DNA of 64,000 nt from Seriola aureovittata (taxonomy: Eukaryota > Chordata > Actinopteri > Carangiformes > Carangidae). Positions 39,981-52,382 of this stretch are shown here, piece after piece (the first letter of the stretch is position 1; every line of letters starts with the position of its first letter). The DNA is taken from assembly GCF_021018895.1 (NCBI RefSeq), contig NC_079375.1:15517992-15581991 (forward strand). The letters are read 5' to 3'. A model generated the notes under the pieces. That model did no database searches. It was not told the origin of the DNA and worked only from the letters and a program-made list of their open reading frames with translations. Position numbers and translations under genes: made by a program.

Positions 39981-40668
39981 TTTCCTCTTATTACGCAGTG
40001 ATGAGAAACCTAAATTACAAAGAAGTTTTATTCTTAGTTTTTATCGCTTGTCTTCGTAGTCAAGTTAATAAAGAAAATCTGTGCCCTCGCTCGTTAAGAA
40101 TGCGCTCTACTTTACAACTCACACAGCTTATCACAGTTCTTAATGTTTCTAGTATATTCAAGCAATTGAAGCGCTGCACCATTAACGACACGTACCTGAG
40201 CTTTGCTGAGATTAGTATGGACTTTAAAGTTGTGGGTTTTTGATTTTGAAGTTTCTCTTCTTTCCAATCTAAAGGGATTAGCATCTCTGGGGACAGCGAA
40301 GATATGTCTCCGTCGGAAAATCAAATGACGTGACGTTCAAGCCTATGGCAAATCCGTTGGTTTAGCCCAACAAAGATGGCGTCGGTTTCCAAAGGGTACG
40401 AAAATATGCTCAAGTGAATAAATACGAATGAGCTACACAGTGGTGAAGAAAATGTAAGTATACGGACACAAACGAAGCACCTTTTTACGTAGTATGGCAA
40501 TTTTCCAGATTTTCTAACAATACAGTGGTTATTTTTTTCAGTTGTGACCTCCATTCAGACTACATACTGCTGTTAGCTTTGTCGCATCTTCTTTCTTTCA
40601 GGCTCTTTGGTCAGTCAGCCAACATGGCGACCACGTAAAGTGAAAGGATTGTTTGCAGTGCCAACAAA
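39981..40668. promoter_or_regulatory. Bidirectional promoter region, aldo-keto reductase / extl2
   Basis: Only about 690 bp separate the two divergent start codons. The region holds a tandem CRE-like TGACGTGACGTT at 40326-40337. It also has two YY1-type motifs of the AANATGGCG form, at about 40373-40381 and 40621-40629. No TATA box is obvious. The second YY1-type motif is the start of a four-codon uORF (ATG GCG ACC ACG TAA) in the presumed extl2 leader; the first also opens a short uORF. Confidence 0.5.
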
Positions 40669-42504
40669 ATGAGGTGAGCTCTGAGTTAAGGAAAATAATA
40701 CAGCATAACTTCTACTGTGTGGTCAGGGACTATAAACCTACTGAATTTTTGGGCCCTCTCTAGCTGTTAATTCGCCTCAACCATCAACACTTTTAATCTT
40801 TCTGGCAACACTGTTTCTGTGCCCCAGGTTATTGTCATTTAAATATTTTGTCCGGCCCAGAAAGTCTCATGTGGACACACAGTCCTTAAATTGAATCCAG
40901 GAAAGTGTAATAAATTGCAGTTGCAACACAATTGAGCATAAAGACATGCGTCACAGTCTCATAGCATGTGTTCAGCATAGCCAATTCAAATGTTGGTTGT
41001 CTGGGAGTTATTTAACTGAGAGAACCCTGAAGTGCATTGTAATGGGATGTGTTGCATATATTTGATGCAGGGTTCCCCGTTGCTGTATGGGGCTCCGGCG
41101 AAGCTGTCTGGTTTGGCCAATCTTGCTGATCCTCCTAGTTGGTGCAGCCTTGACAGCTCTGCTGCCCCCTGCAGAAGACCAAGGAGGCCTTGATGTCCTG
41201 GGAGTGCTGCGCCGGGCAACATCACAAAAGGAGAGTCAAGCGCAGGGCCACCGTGTTGACAGCACAGAGGAGGAGCATAAATTTACCATCATCATCCAAA
41301 CATACAATCGCACAGACATTCTGCTGAAACTACTTAACCATTACCAGGCAGTGCCTCATCTTCAGCGGATTATCATAGTCTGGAACAACATTGAGGAGCA
41401 GACACCCCTAAAGTTATGGAACTCCTTGGGGCCTCATCCGGTCCCTGTGGTCTTCAAGGAGCAGACTAACAATCGAATGCGCAACAGACTACAACCTTTC
41501 CCTGAGATTGACACTGATGGTCAGTATATCTGTCAGCTTGCAAACATTGAGTTATTGTGTTTTGTCTGTTTTTTCAGATGAGCTTGTTTGATTTTTTTTT
41601 TTTTTTTTTTGTCTGATCTTTAGCTGTGTTGATGCTGGATGATGACACGCTGGTCAGTGTTCCTGACATCAGTTTTGCTTTCTCAGTCTGGAAGGTAATA
41701 AGCTTTAGAGACAATATAGATGACACTGATTAACATTCTGAATGTAAATTCATTTAGGTTTAACCTGATTTTAAATTAATTGCACTGCATCATATGCATA
41801 TTTTATCTTTGGCTCCACAGCAATTTCCAGACCAGATTGTTGGCTTTGTACCCCGCAAACATGTCTCAACGCCAGGAGGAGTGTACAGTTATGGCAGCTT
41901 CGAGCTGCAGGATCCAGAAACAGCGGGAGGTGACAAGTAAGTTGTGCTTTTTATTTTTCACAATCTTGTAGAGCCCCTTATACACTGCATCATACAGTGT
42001 ACCACCATGTTTTGTATCAGCCAGGCCTTGTCTCATTTGGTCTTGCTTTGATGTGAGAGGTCATTTTATATACTTTTATCTCAATCCACTCACTGCAGAT
42101 ACTCCATGGTGTTAATTGGTGCTGCCTTTTTCCACCACCGCTACCTGCAGCTCTTCCAGGACCAACCTCAAGCAGTACATGCACTGGTGGACGAAACACA
42201 GAATTGTGATGATATCGCCATGAACTTCGCTGTAGCACAGTATTTGCGGAAACATTTCAAGTCTATCAGCAGCATTAACAAACCCTCTGGGGTCTTTGTC
42301 AAACCTGTGGACCTTCGCAACCTGGAAAAGGATGCCAGCAGTGGGTACCAAGGTATGTGGCATCGCCCTGAACACCTTCTTCAGAGGTCCTACTGTCTGA
42401 ACAGGCTGACACAGATTTATGGCTTCATGCCACTCTGTTTCTCCAACCTGATGGTCTCCCAGTTTGGCTTCCCTAGCTATGCCAATCACAAGAGTAGAGG
42501 CTGA
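40669..42504 (+). CDS. extl2: Exostosin-like 2 (EXTL2), GT64 glycosyltransferase
   Basis: Coding exons are 40669-40673, 41071-41519, 41624-41694, 41821-41936 and 42099-42504, all in phase, giving about 348 residues (human 330). The tiny first coding piece (ATGAG) splices in frame to GGTTCCCC; otherwise Met at 41087 starts a 341-residue form. A short basic N-terminus and a hydrophobic segment at about residues 14-33 make a type II Golgi anchor. The catalytic domain begins at FTIIIQTYNRTD. The nucleotide-sugar/metal-binding DDD motif is LMLDDDTLV (D157-D159). Later landmarks are GFVPRKHV, VLIGAAFFHH and DETQNCDDIAMNF. EXTL2 transfers GlcNAc or GalNAc to the glycosaminoglycan linker region and can stop chain growth. 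The donor after ACTGATG is GTCAGT. A four-codon uORF lies upstream in the leader. Confidence 0.95.
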
Positions 42505-43075
42505 GGAAGTGACTGTTTTGGAGTGCAATAAGACAAACTCAAGTCGCAGCCTGGTAAGTCCTTGTTTGGTTAATAATACATCACTTTCCTGAGCCCAGGC
42601 TCTGGTTAGTCTGACGATATGACCATATTTGATAAAGGTAATCTATACTGTTGCCAAATCTGCCTTTCCTTCAGCTTGTGCAATTCTCTCAGTGGATTGT
42701 AGTGCAGTTACTTAATACACAGCAGCAGGTGTTGGCCTTAGATCTGCTTTGCCCGTTTGCCTTGTTGGAACTGTGATTTACAGGAATTGTGCTTTTGGTT
42801 TTACTACATTTATTATTTTTATGCAATATGACATTTTTCTGTTGAGCTTGTGTACAGTTCCTTACAAATTTATAATGAATATTAGAAGGTTTTTGGCCAA
42901 GAAAAAAAAAACTCCCCACCAAAGAAAGAGGAAAATAGACTTATTGCAAGTTTTATATACATTTAAACCTAATCAGTATGTACAGTACTATGCATGCATG
43001 GACAATCATTTATTGAAATGTGTGCACATTATCAAACTTGAAGGACTGTTAAATAAAGCCAACACTATTTCTCTG
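42505..43075 (+). other. extl2: Probable extl2 3' UTR
   Basis: Sequence after the TGA at 42502-42504. The best polyadenylation signal is AATAAA at 43052-43057, giving about 570 nt. No coding exon is seen in it. Confidence 0.45.
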
Positions 43076-44050
43076 AACAGAATTTGTGGATAAATGTATA
43101 ATTATGATATCGGTTAATAAGAGTTAGGTCCGGAAACAGGTAAGATCCTTTGATCAACTAAATAATTGAAAGAGTCAAATCATAGTACCAAATGCAGGAG
43201 TTGCTTTAAATTTTTGCAAAAGCCGTAGTTTCAGAGTTTCCAAGCAAAATACTAAACTGCTTTTAACATAAGCATATGTTCCTTTGGGTAAAGGTTACCC
43301 TGTACAAAAGTAAACAACTCCTCCACCAAAGCAATTAATTGATTGAGAAAATAATTTGGAAAATAACTTAATTTTTAATAATTAAAATTAATATTTAATA
43401 TTTTATCATTTGTTCCAGCCCTAAAATGGGATTCTGGTATGTTTGAGGAATGTTTATATGGAAAACATAAGTCCAGTTTGTAACAGGTATATCCCTTCAG
43501 GGTAAATCTGCCCTGTGTCAAATATTGTGAAGCCACTACAGGCAAATGTTCCTCTTTTTAAATCCACACCTTGGAGATTTCTGGCTAACCTTAGGCAACA
43601 CCCAACCAACCCTGTGTAAAATGAGTTCCCACTTGTTAAAAATCATGAAGTTTTTAAATATAAATGATTAATTAACTCTTTGATACTCAAGTTTTAATAG
43701 CAACATAAGACCAGCCCACAGGACTGTATATTACATTTAATTCAGCAACTGATTTTATCCTTGGATTGGATCAACATTCTGATTCTTCTGTCCGAGCTGA
43801 TACAGTTTCTTTCTATAACATGACCATGAAAAAACTGACATGAAGGCTGAAGGTTAAACATCTTCAGAGAGATATGAGAGTGATGATATTTTGTAGTATT
43901 TTGTTTCTTGTAGGGCAGCAGATGTATCAGCCCACACAGTAAACATCTGGATTGCGACATCAAATGTGAACTCTGCCCTGTTCTTCAAATTTCAGGTCTC
44001 TGCGTACCATTAAATCAGCTTATGCTCATTACTAAACTTGAATGAAAAAC
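43076..44050. other. Tail-to-tail intergenic region between extl2 and parl
   Basis: AT-rich, unique-looking DNA with no supported gene or strong repeat. Confidence 0.5.
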
Positions 44051-44054
44051 TATA

Positions 44055-44060
44055 TTTATT
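44055..44060 (-). terminator. parl polyadenylation signal (AATAAA, minus strand)
   Basis: TTTATT on the plus strand reads AATAAA on the minus strand, about 70 bases beyond the parl stop codon. That would give a very short 3' UTR. Confidence 0.5.
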
Positions 44061-44130
44061 GATAATCAACAACATCCCATTCCATCTCAGTGGATAAAAG
44101 TGTCCTTGCATATTCTGAGGTAACTGAGTT

Positions 44131-47100
44131 TTATTGTGGTCCGGGTCCTCCACTACCACCATCGACCCCAGGCGCGCCTCCAGGCCGGGATCCACCTGCA
44201 CCTCGAGAGCGCATGTCATGCCACAGCTTCACAAGGGGTTCCCTCTTCCTCCAAATGAGTTTGTGACCGTATGCCACATACCATCTGTAGGACAAGATAT
44301 ATGGAGAGAGTTAAAATGTAAGTTATTCTATCGATCCACATTTAAAGCCCAATAACATCCACATCAGACCTGTGCAAGGATTTCGGCTGCTGTAAGTAGA
44401 GTTCAAACTACAACAGGGAGTGTAAAAACATCCAATAACAACACATGGTATTGTGGAGCAACAATTTTTCATTACAGCTTACAGGTATCTTTATAGTAAT
44501 TGATCTGCTTATGAGCCAGCTTTTAGACTTAAACTGATTGTGTTTTTTTATGGTTTGAGTTGGGCTACAAGACTAAAGCATGGAAGTTCAGTGTTGACCT
44601 AGAAAACAGTAGTTTGACAAAATAATCTTATTCTCATCTCCAAGGCCACTGACTAGCTTTTAGGTCATGCAATGAATATATCACATTTATGAAACCAGTG
44701 AGATGCGTTTGAATGTAAGTAAAGACTATTTTGTCAGGCTACTCTTTCACTACATTTCTTACCACGTAACCCTGACATATTTTGAGTAAAGGATAACAAT
44801 TAGACTTGAGGAAACTTCAGTATAAAACACTGATCATTTTGTATTTTTTACCATAAAAACTTAAAAACAAAACAGAAAAAAACACTTATTTTTTGCTCAG
44901 TGTAAAATGAATGAATATTGGGCCACTCACACTCCAAAAAGGGCTCCACCAAGGTGAGCTGCGTGGTCAAATATCCGCCATCCCAGTATGAGCCCTGCTG
45001 TATCTATGGCAACGAGTGCTTTCAGAGCCTAGAGACAGACCATGAACAGGAACCTGAAGTTACATACAATGTACTATAAAGTGTATCAACAGCTACAGTA
45101 TCTCTACCATGCATTCAGACATGCATACTTACACATTCACTCATTCATACACGGGACTTTGTCCGTTTTGTTCATGCATAGATTTACATCTCTTTCCTGC
45201 AGTGAAAACACAACATGGGAATGTCAACACCCTGTTAAATGTACCCATTACCAAAAAAGCTTTTTGAGCTTACACTTGAGAAGTTCAAATCCAGCATACT
45301 GCACTTCCAAAGCCATGAGTGCTCACAAACACGCATGCATACGCACACACACACACTTAGATATGCATACATACTGTGCCTCACTCACATTTCCTGCTGT
45401 GAAAGTCACCACGGGGAGGAATATTATGCCTAGTTTGGCCTCTGGCACCTTTGCACAGACTGCGGCCAGGATTGCCATGACAGCACCTGACTATAGATCA
45501 ATTAAAAAAAGACAGATCAAAACACTAGAATTATTGTATTTCTTTTGTGTTCAGATGTATGAAGATTTTAGCAAATATCTTACCGCTCCTAATGATGGAT
45601 AGAGACGTCCAGAGGCTGTTTTACACATGTAGCTAACCATAGTGGAAATCACACCTGAAAATACACACAATAAGTGAGAATGATAGCACATTTTCTCCCT
45701 CCCCAAAAAAGTATGTGATCACTTTCTTTCACATCTCTTTCTGCTCATTCAGATAGTCATTTAACTAATTAGCAAATAAACCTAAATAGATTCAGTAAGT
45801 GATTTAGATTTTATAGATTCAGTCAAGATATAATACTGAATTTAGATTTGATTAAATGTTATGAGACTCCAGTCCGATGCTCAACTCACCGGCAGACAGG
45901 TAGACTGCAAGAAACTGCTCCTTCCCCAAGAGAGAGACGATTCCCGAGGAGAATGTCCACAGGACATACATGTTGGCCACCATGTGGATGATGGAGTAGT
46001 GGCTGAAGGAGGACAGGATCATGGGAACACAGCGTGTTTCTGGTAGAGGAGAGAGAAATGGATACAAACATTAAATGTGTGCTTAGAACATGCCGGGGAC
46101 TCCAGAGGCAAATTTTACACCTGCAAGAACATGAATGTATATATGGTAAATATGGTAAACCAGGCATACTCACTGGAGGCTGGGTTGGACGTGAAGTACT
46201 TAATCATGCGTCTTTGCATTGCAGGGATCCGCCACAAACACAGGACCACAGCATTTACTGCAATAATACCTGGAAAACATTCACAAGGAAAGCCTCTGAC
46301 TCTGAAGAAATGTGGCATTATATGACGTGCGTGCAAATATGTTAATGCCAGCCATTACATTTGAGGAGACACAGGAACAAAATGAGTGTGTGTTTGCAAA
46401 ATAAGCTACCTGTGACAGTCCTCTGTCCCTCTGTGAGGCTGCTCCAGAAGTCATCCGCCATGGACATCAGGAGGATGAGCTGTTGCTGGAGGCCTGACAG
46501 CTGGTTCCACCAGTCATGCCAGTACGCCATGTCCTGGGACCCCTGGTAATATGTGAATGGTAAGCTGAATCAATGTGAGCAGCCAATTTGTTTCAGTGGT
46601 AATATAAAGATGACAGCAGTGAGGGCAGAGAGAGCAGTTTGTATTATTACAACCTCACCTGTAAGAACTTTTCTGACTCCTCTTCATGCTTTGCAGTCTG
46701 AACTCTTGACTTCAGGGTCTCATATTGCAGAATGGCAGCCACACCAAAGGAGCAACCTGTAAACTGCCATGGAGTCAGACAACATCCAGCGCCATCATAC
46801 TGTTCCAAACCTCACCATGTCATGCATCTACCTCTTCACATCCACTTAAACACCAGAATAAAAGAAGGTAAAACATTCTAGTAGAAAAATGTGAGGACCT
46901 ACCCCTACTGTGAACATCAGCGGTTTGAAGAGTGTTGGTCTGGGGGCTTTGGGAGGAGGTGGGGGACCTGGTGTGCCAGCTTCAGGGGGTGAAGGGTTTG
47001 TTTCTTGGCTGACATTGCCTTTCTTTGTATCCGGCCTTTTGGCTTCCCGACGGAAACCACACCTCTGTTGGTTGTAGAAACTAAGTCTGTCAAATAATTT

Positions 47101-47623
47101 GCGGACAGAGGGAGAAGTGTTAAAACTGATAGAGTGATAGAGTGCTTTTGTAAACATACAGAAAAAAATGAAAACCTGTACGAAATAAGGCAAAGCAAAA
47201 ACAACCCCCCTGGAGTTAAAACAATTAAGCACTAGCTATTTATTCATCAGGTTATAGGTTCAATAGGGGTAAGCAGTGGGCTGTAGGAAAAGCGGGACAT
47301 GCTGCATGAACAGCTCAGCCCATTTTAAAAGACGTTAAATAAATAACACAAGATTTCTTTCTGCAAATACATGAAACACAGAGCTGTCTTCTGCCCCGTG
47401 GATCTCATTACAATGACAGTGGGAACGGTTAGGTAACCCTCAAACTGCTGCTCGAGAAGAAAACACACACATCCTGTCAGTGATATTCTTGTTTGTAGTG
47501 CTGTTCTAGACGCTGTGACCTGAACAGCTTTATATTTGCTCACCTGCAGCTTCGTGAAGTTGTGTTCCGAGGGCTGACGAACTCTGTTTTTGCCCATTTC
47601 ATCACACATCCTCTCCACGCCAT
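44131..47623 (-). CDS. parl: Presenilin-associated rhomboid-like protease, mitochondrial
   Basis: Ten coding exons (5' to 3', minus): 47623-47544, 47086-46903, 46763-46659, 46542-46410, 46269-46174, 46039-45890, 45654-45584, 45490-45389, 45028-44931, 44284-44131. They join in phase to about 390 residues (human 379). The N-terminus MAWRG, the FTVGFTGC first membrane segment, DGQRTVTG-type [18 protein letters not shown] and [14 protein letters not shown] all match PARL. The catalytic dyad is Ser274 in GASGAV and His332 in DHAAHLGG, equivalent to human S277 and H335. PARL sits in the inner mitochondrial membrane and cleaves PINK1, PGAM5 and other substrates. The region after the presequence has a proline run ([12 protein letters not shown]), and the C-terminal tail is Gly-rich, longer than in mammals. 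The start context AAACATGGCG also fits a YY1-type site. Confidence 0.95.
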
Positions 47624-49369
47624 GTTTGTGATGACCTCCTGTTTAAGCCCGTCCCACTGCAAGACTGGAGCAGCTAATGCAGCATTCAAGGACTCATCTA
47701 AAAGCTCCGACTTCTGACCTCCACCCCAGAGCTCTTAGTATTTTCTGGAGGAGTGGAGAGAGGCACAGGGGTTGTTTATTTCATCTGCCAATAAATATGT
47801 ATAATATATCATCTATTTATTTGTTTAGTCTTTGAACAAAATACGAAAATACAGACAGCATGGCGAAATTAACATGACGTGCAAATTCATTAGCTTGTAC
47901 ATAATCGTAATTTACTGTCAAACGTAACTCTAAACAGACTGTATATAATCTATATAAAGTAACTTATTACATTACCCATAAAATAGGCTTTTTATCAGAC
48001 GAGCTTGCACTATATCTAACCCTGTTCTCAGTTTACAATTCAACATTTTACCATAGATTCTGTATCTATGTTGTTGTTCATCTGTTGTTCAATGCGTGTA
48101 CTACACTTTAAATCAGTGACTCAAATTCGTAGTGTGGTTAAAATATAGCCGATTCACGTTAATTCAAATTCTGACATAATAGATTAGAGTACTTGAATGC
48201 ACCAGAAGGTCTCAGTGTTACAGCTTGTTTTTTTTTCCAGAGATAGCACTTCACTCCCCTCTAGTGGCGTATTAAAGTATAGAATTGTATGTACAATTAT
48301 TCAAGTACTGGACTTAGGTACAGTTTTAATTTACTTGTACTTATTTCAGTCATTCTTTCGTTAATTCACACCGGGACACTTAAATAGAGCAGGGATGTCA
48401 TTAATGTTATTAGTATCACCTGTGTTTTTCCTTCACTGACAAGTCAAACATGCTGTGAGAAAGGCATATTGCTATGAATCACCAATCTGTATAAAGCTGT
48501 TTGCAGCAAAATTACATATTAATGCATCAGCGAAAACAATACAATAATTTAATATAATATGTTTTACTTTTTTAAGTACATTTTAAAAGTTTTGTACTTT
48601 TATTTGACTAGAATTTAAAGCAGTTTTGTTTTTTATCACTACTTTTACTTCCACCTTAGATCAATTTCTAAATCATATAATAGAATAATAAATTAATGCA
48701 AAAGCTTTAGTCATAGAGGAATACAAGAAGATGGAGAGCACTGTAAAACAATATTATTAATTGTATCAAAATTATAGAAATATAATTAATGGCTCCTCTT
48801 TTGATTCTCCTTATTAATGAAACATTTGTAAGCATAAAGAAGTTTGTTTTTATGAAAACAAGAGAGAAAGTAATTGACAGTACACTGTAGCTGAGCAATA
48901 TTAATGGAACTAGATGTTGCTATTGGCATCTGGACAAGTTCCACAATCTTTTCACTGGCCTGCCAGTGACTCCAGAAATAGGTGAAGAAGGTAGAATTTA
49001 CCATGAGAAGGCTGCACTGCAGTGCCTGCAGAGTAACTAGGGCTCTCCTCCAGTGCAATATCTGCACTTGACTTCCTGGGCTACTTTAGCTGTGGACAAT
49101 ATTGCACCCACAAATGCTGTAATAAAGCTGGGACAAAATAAAAGGAGTAGGAGCTACTGAAGCAGAGGATGCATCCCATGGGGACATTATAACACAATCT
49201 CACTCCTGCAAAAAAAAACAAATTATATAGTCATACCCAAAAGTGGGGGTGTTGATGTTTCAGGGCAAAGATACAGTGTACAAAGGAAGGAGAGCAATAT
49301 GCCTTTGTCACTGTAGGGACCCAAGGACACACTGCCAGGTTAGATGATATCCTATGGGTGCAGGTCTGG

Positions 49370-49530
49370 GGCAGGGGAGGACAGGGAGGTTTGGGAGATG
49401 AGGAGTAGGAGGAGGGAGGGAGAGAGCAGAGGAGGTAAGCGAGGGATGACAGTGATAGGAGCGAGCACAGGACAGATTGAGGTGGGGAGGCCAAAGAAAT
49501 GAGCAGAGGGAGGGAGGAGAGTAGATAAAA
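49370..49530. repeat. Polypurine (GA-rich) tract
   Basis: The plus strand is overwhelmingly G and A, with GGGAGG and GAGG units, for about 160 bases. Homopurine-homopyrimidine DNA of this kind can form triplex structures. No gene overlaps. Confidence 0.7.
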
Positions 49531-51794
49531 AAAGGGTGAGAATCATAAATATTTGAGTGGCAGCTGGAGTTAAGTCAGGTAAAAGCTGTTTTGGTTAAAT
49601 AGCTGTACTGTGCTGCAACCCTGCTATGCAACAACACAACCCTCCCATGCACACATTAATCTCTCTCTGAATCTGTAGAGGACTTTGGGTTCCTTTCTGA
49701 TCAATGCAGCGCATTTTTTCCCAGCAGTGGTGTCCTCTTTCAGGTCCTCTCATCGATTCGCTGTGAACAGACGCCAGCCAGGATTCGCCTGTGTCAGCAA
49801 CAGGGCTTGCAGGTCCTCGGTCATGTGACAGGAAGTGTGACACCTGAAATCAGAACGACTTGTCATGCATTTAGATCCACGATTCAGCTTCCTGCAACCC
49901 CTGCACGTACAGGTAAAGTGAATAATAAAGCAGCTCTGAAGTTCAAATGTTGGATATTTGTGCTGTGATTTGAATCCACAGGCGGACGCATGATGCTGAA
50001 CGTCATTTGGCCTTGAGGCTTCTATTTCAACCCAAAGGCTAGAAACATCTTATACCAGCAGTACAGTCTTTTTATACCACCAGAGGAAACTCTAGCTGTT
50101 AACATAACGTCCCATCAGAGTGCTGACAGAGAGCTTTCTAAGACACTGATCAATGGACCAGTTAGATAATACCACACTGCCACTTGTTTTCTGTTTTTTT
50201 TTTTTCCCACCCCGCATAGATTTTGAGTCTCTGTGGCTGGGGTGTGATTGTGGTATTCAGCAGTCAGAAGCTGATTTACACAATCATGCTAAAGTGGACA
50301 CTGAGTGGGATTTCAGATCACTGCAAAGTCCTGATGTTTCTTTTACCCAAAATACCAGAGGATAGCACATGGCGTGACAGTATCAACCTCTCACTCCTCT
50401 AATAGAATAAGAGTAGGCTAAAAGTATAGGCCTATTACGGGAAAAAAAAAAAAAAGGTGTTTTGTTAAGTTGTTTGTTTTTTTTTATTTTGGGGTAAAAA
50501 GAATAATTACACGATGAGAGCGGCACTTGAATAAATGTGAGAGTGACACATTCTTATGCACACACTGCACCTCTGCGTGCATATCTGCCCTGGCAGTTCA
50601 CATCCACATGATTTGGTTACACAACACAAGCAAGTTCCTCAAGAGCTTTTTGCACAAAGCCATTGCACGGGAACAGCCGGCTCATTCTGAATGCACAGTC
50701 TTTATACTCTACACAAAGTCTATCAGAATTCTACTGCAGTATAATCAAATAACAGGCAAAAATAACAAGTCAGATGCTCAGGACACAACTATTGATCTGT
50801 GAGTCACTCATTAAATATTGATGTCTCTCAGCAAAATATCATCTGCCTTTGCTATAGGTTAAGCAACATGGTACAGTATGTGGTCAGCAGGTGTGTGAGG
50901 ATGGAGCTCATCGCTGTAGGCTGGAAGTGAAAATGACTTATTGTTAATTTAGCAGAAAATGGTTAAAAGATTACATGAAAAAGTGTAACACTGGCACTGT
51001 CACTTGGTCAGTTTGGGATACATAGGAGTACATTATACTGCAAGCATGCTCTCACTGGCCTTACTGGGGCATGCACCTAAGTATTATACATATTAATTCC
51101 ATTCAAATGGCTCAACAAAACCCTTTCACGTTCTGTTGAACAGATGATCAAATATCGGAATGGCCGTGCAATTTTTATGTCTCAAAAGCCTGGAAAGGAA
51201 GGAAATGTAGATGGATTCATTTTTATTTATTCCAATTTCTCAAGTGTTATGCAGAACATTTAGTATGAGCCACTAGTGCATTTTGTTGTAGACCTGACGG
51301 TTTGAAAATCTCAAATGTATTCTGCATTGTGGTGTCAGATAAGTCCATGTAGGCTGGGCAAAGTTTGCATGATGGCAAAAACTTAATTCATTCATTCACT
51401 TGGATCTATGTGCATTATTATTTTCTCATTGTTATTATTATTTATTTATTTATTTGATCATAATAATTGTTTTAAATTACACTTATGGGCTTTGGTTAAC
51501 AGAATAAAGGAGTAATGCCACAAATTTGTAACAGAACCTTCCTACAGACTTCTAAAGCCAAACCTAAGTTGAGGAAACTGAGATTTGGCTTGCAGAAAAT
51601 AGAACATTTTTGTCTGCACAGTCATCAGTATAAACTGTAAGCATGAGGTCTCACTGCCAGTTTGAGAGGAGGTAACTATCCCTTCTGTTTTGCTTCACTG
51701 TTTCAGCACAGCAGCGGAAGAACAGCAGCCCCTGACAAAAACTGTACTCCTGTATCAAGACACAATGCACACCCTGCATCCGCTTACCCTTGCA

Positions 51795-51799
51795 ACACA

Positions 51800-51889
<90 letters not shown>
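51795..51889. repeat. (CA)n microsatellite
   Basis: About 47 CA units with one early CATA interruption, roughly 290 bp upstream of the candidate start codon at 52178. Confidence 0.95.
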
Positions 51890-51890
<1 letters not shown>

Positions 51891-52177
51891 CCCCACCCCT
51901 CCTTCATTCTTTACCTGAGTCCACACTCCACCTTACTCAGAAACTCTTGCAAACAGCAAAGGGTCTCAAGCTGGATCTCACTAAACAGCTCCGCATCCCC
52001 CCGCGCGCCACAGCAGGGTCCCAGAAGGAGCTTACTTGAAACAAGCAACTTGCCTCTCCGCTGTCGTTGCCCGGCTGTCCCAGCTGAAGAAGCGAGCGCG
52101 CACCACCTCCCAGCGACTTCCCTCTCATCCTATAGCCTACGTCGTCAGTATCTTCAACTTCTGCACCGCAAGGGGAC

Positions 52178-52196
52178 ATGGGTGATAAAAACGCCG
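52178..52196 (+). CDS. Candidate first coding exon (possibly beta-arrestin-like), partial
   Basis: A CpG-containing leader (about 51960-52177) is followed by ATG and six codons (MGDKNA). One base (G) remains before a strong donor, GTAAGA. The exon therefore ends in phase 1 with G. Beta-arrestin genes start MGDK or MGEK plus one or two residues and then break in phase 1 within the Gly codon before TRVFKK, so this could be an arrestin first exon. I could not find the matching second exon downstream in the window. Seven residues are too few to identify a gene, so the call is tentative. Confidence 0.3.
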
Positions 52197-52318
52197 GTAA
52201 GAAACTTCCACGTGCACGCATATGAATAAGTTATGAGCTCATTTTATTTTGATGTTTAGTTGTTGATGTTTTTTTCCTTTGGACGTAGCACGTTGCTTAT
52301 TTGTGTGTATTCTTTGAG

Positions 52319-52320
52319 CA

Positions 52321-52379
<59 letters not shown>
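52319..52379. repeat. (CA)n microsatellite
   Basis: About 29 CA units with one early CATA interruption, about 120 bp after the candidate donor at 52197. Confidence 0.95.

Positions 52380-52382
<3 letters not shown>

Larger units (their letters stand above)
47624..52177. other. Long intergenic region right of parl
   Basis: No gene supported. Contents include AT-rich DNA (47780-48780), a strongly purine-rich plus strand at about 49370-49530, and a long CA microsatellite at 51795-51889. Small frames such as 48786-49067 (minus) lack domains and splice context. The final 300 bases become CpG-richer and look like a promoter and leader for the candidate exon at 52178. Confidence 0.5.

Noticed and set aside
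48786..49067. 93-residue minus-strand frame right of parl
   Set aside because: No recognisable domain. Might be a decayed transposon, but nothing in the sequence proves it.
51690..52229. 179-residue plus-strand frame ending across the candidate exon at 52178
   Set aside because: Runs through the CA repeat and is in another frame from the ATG at 52178; no domain.
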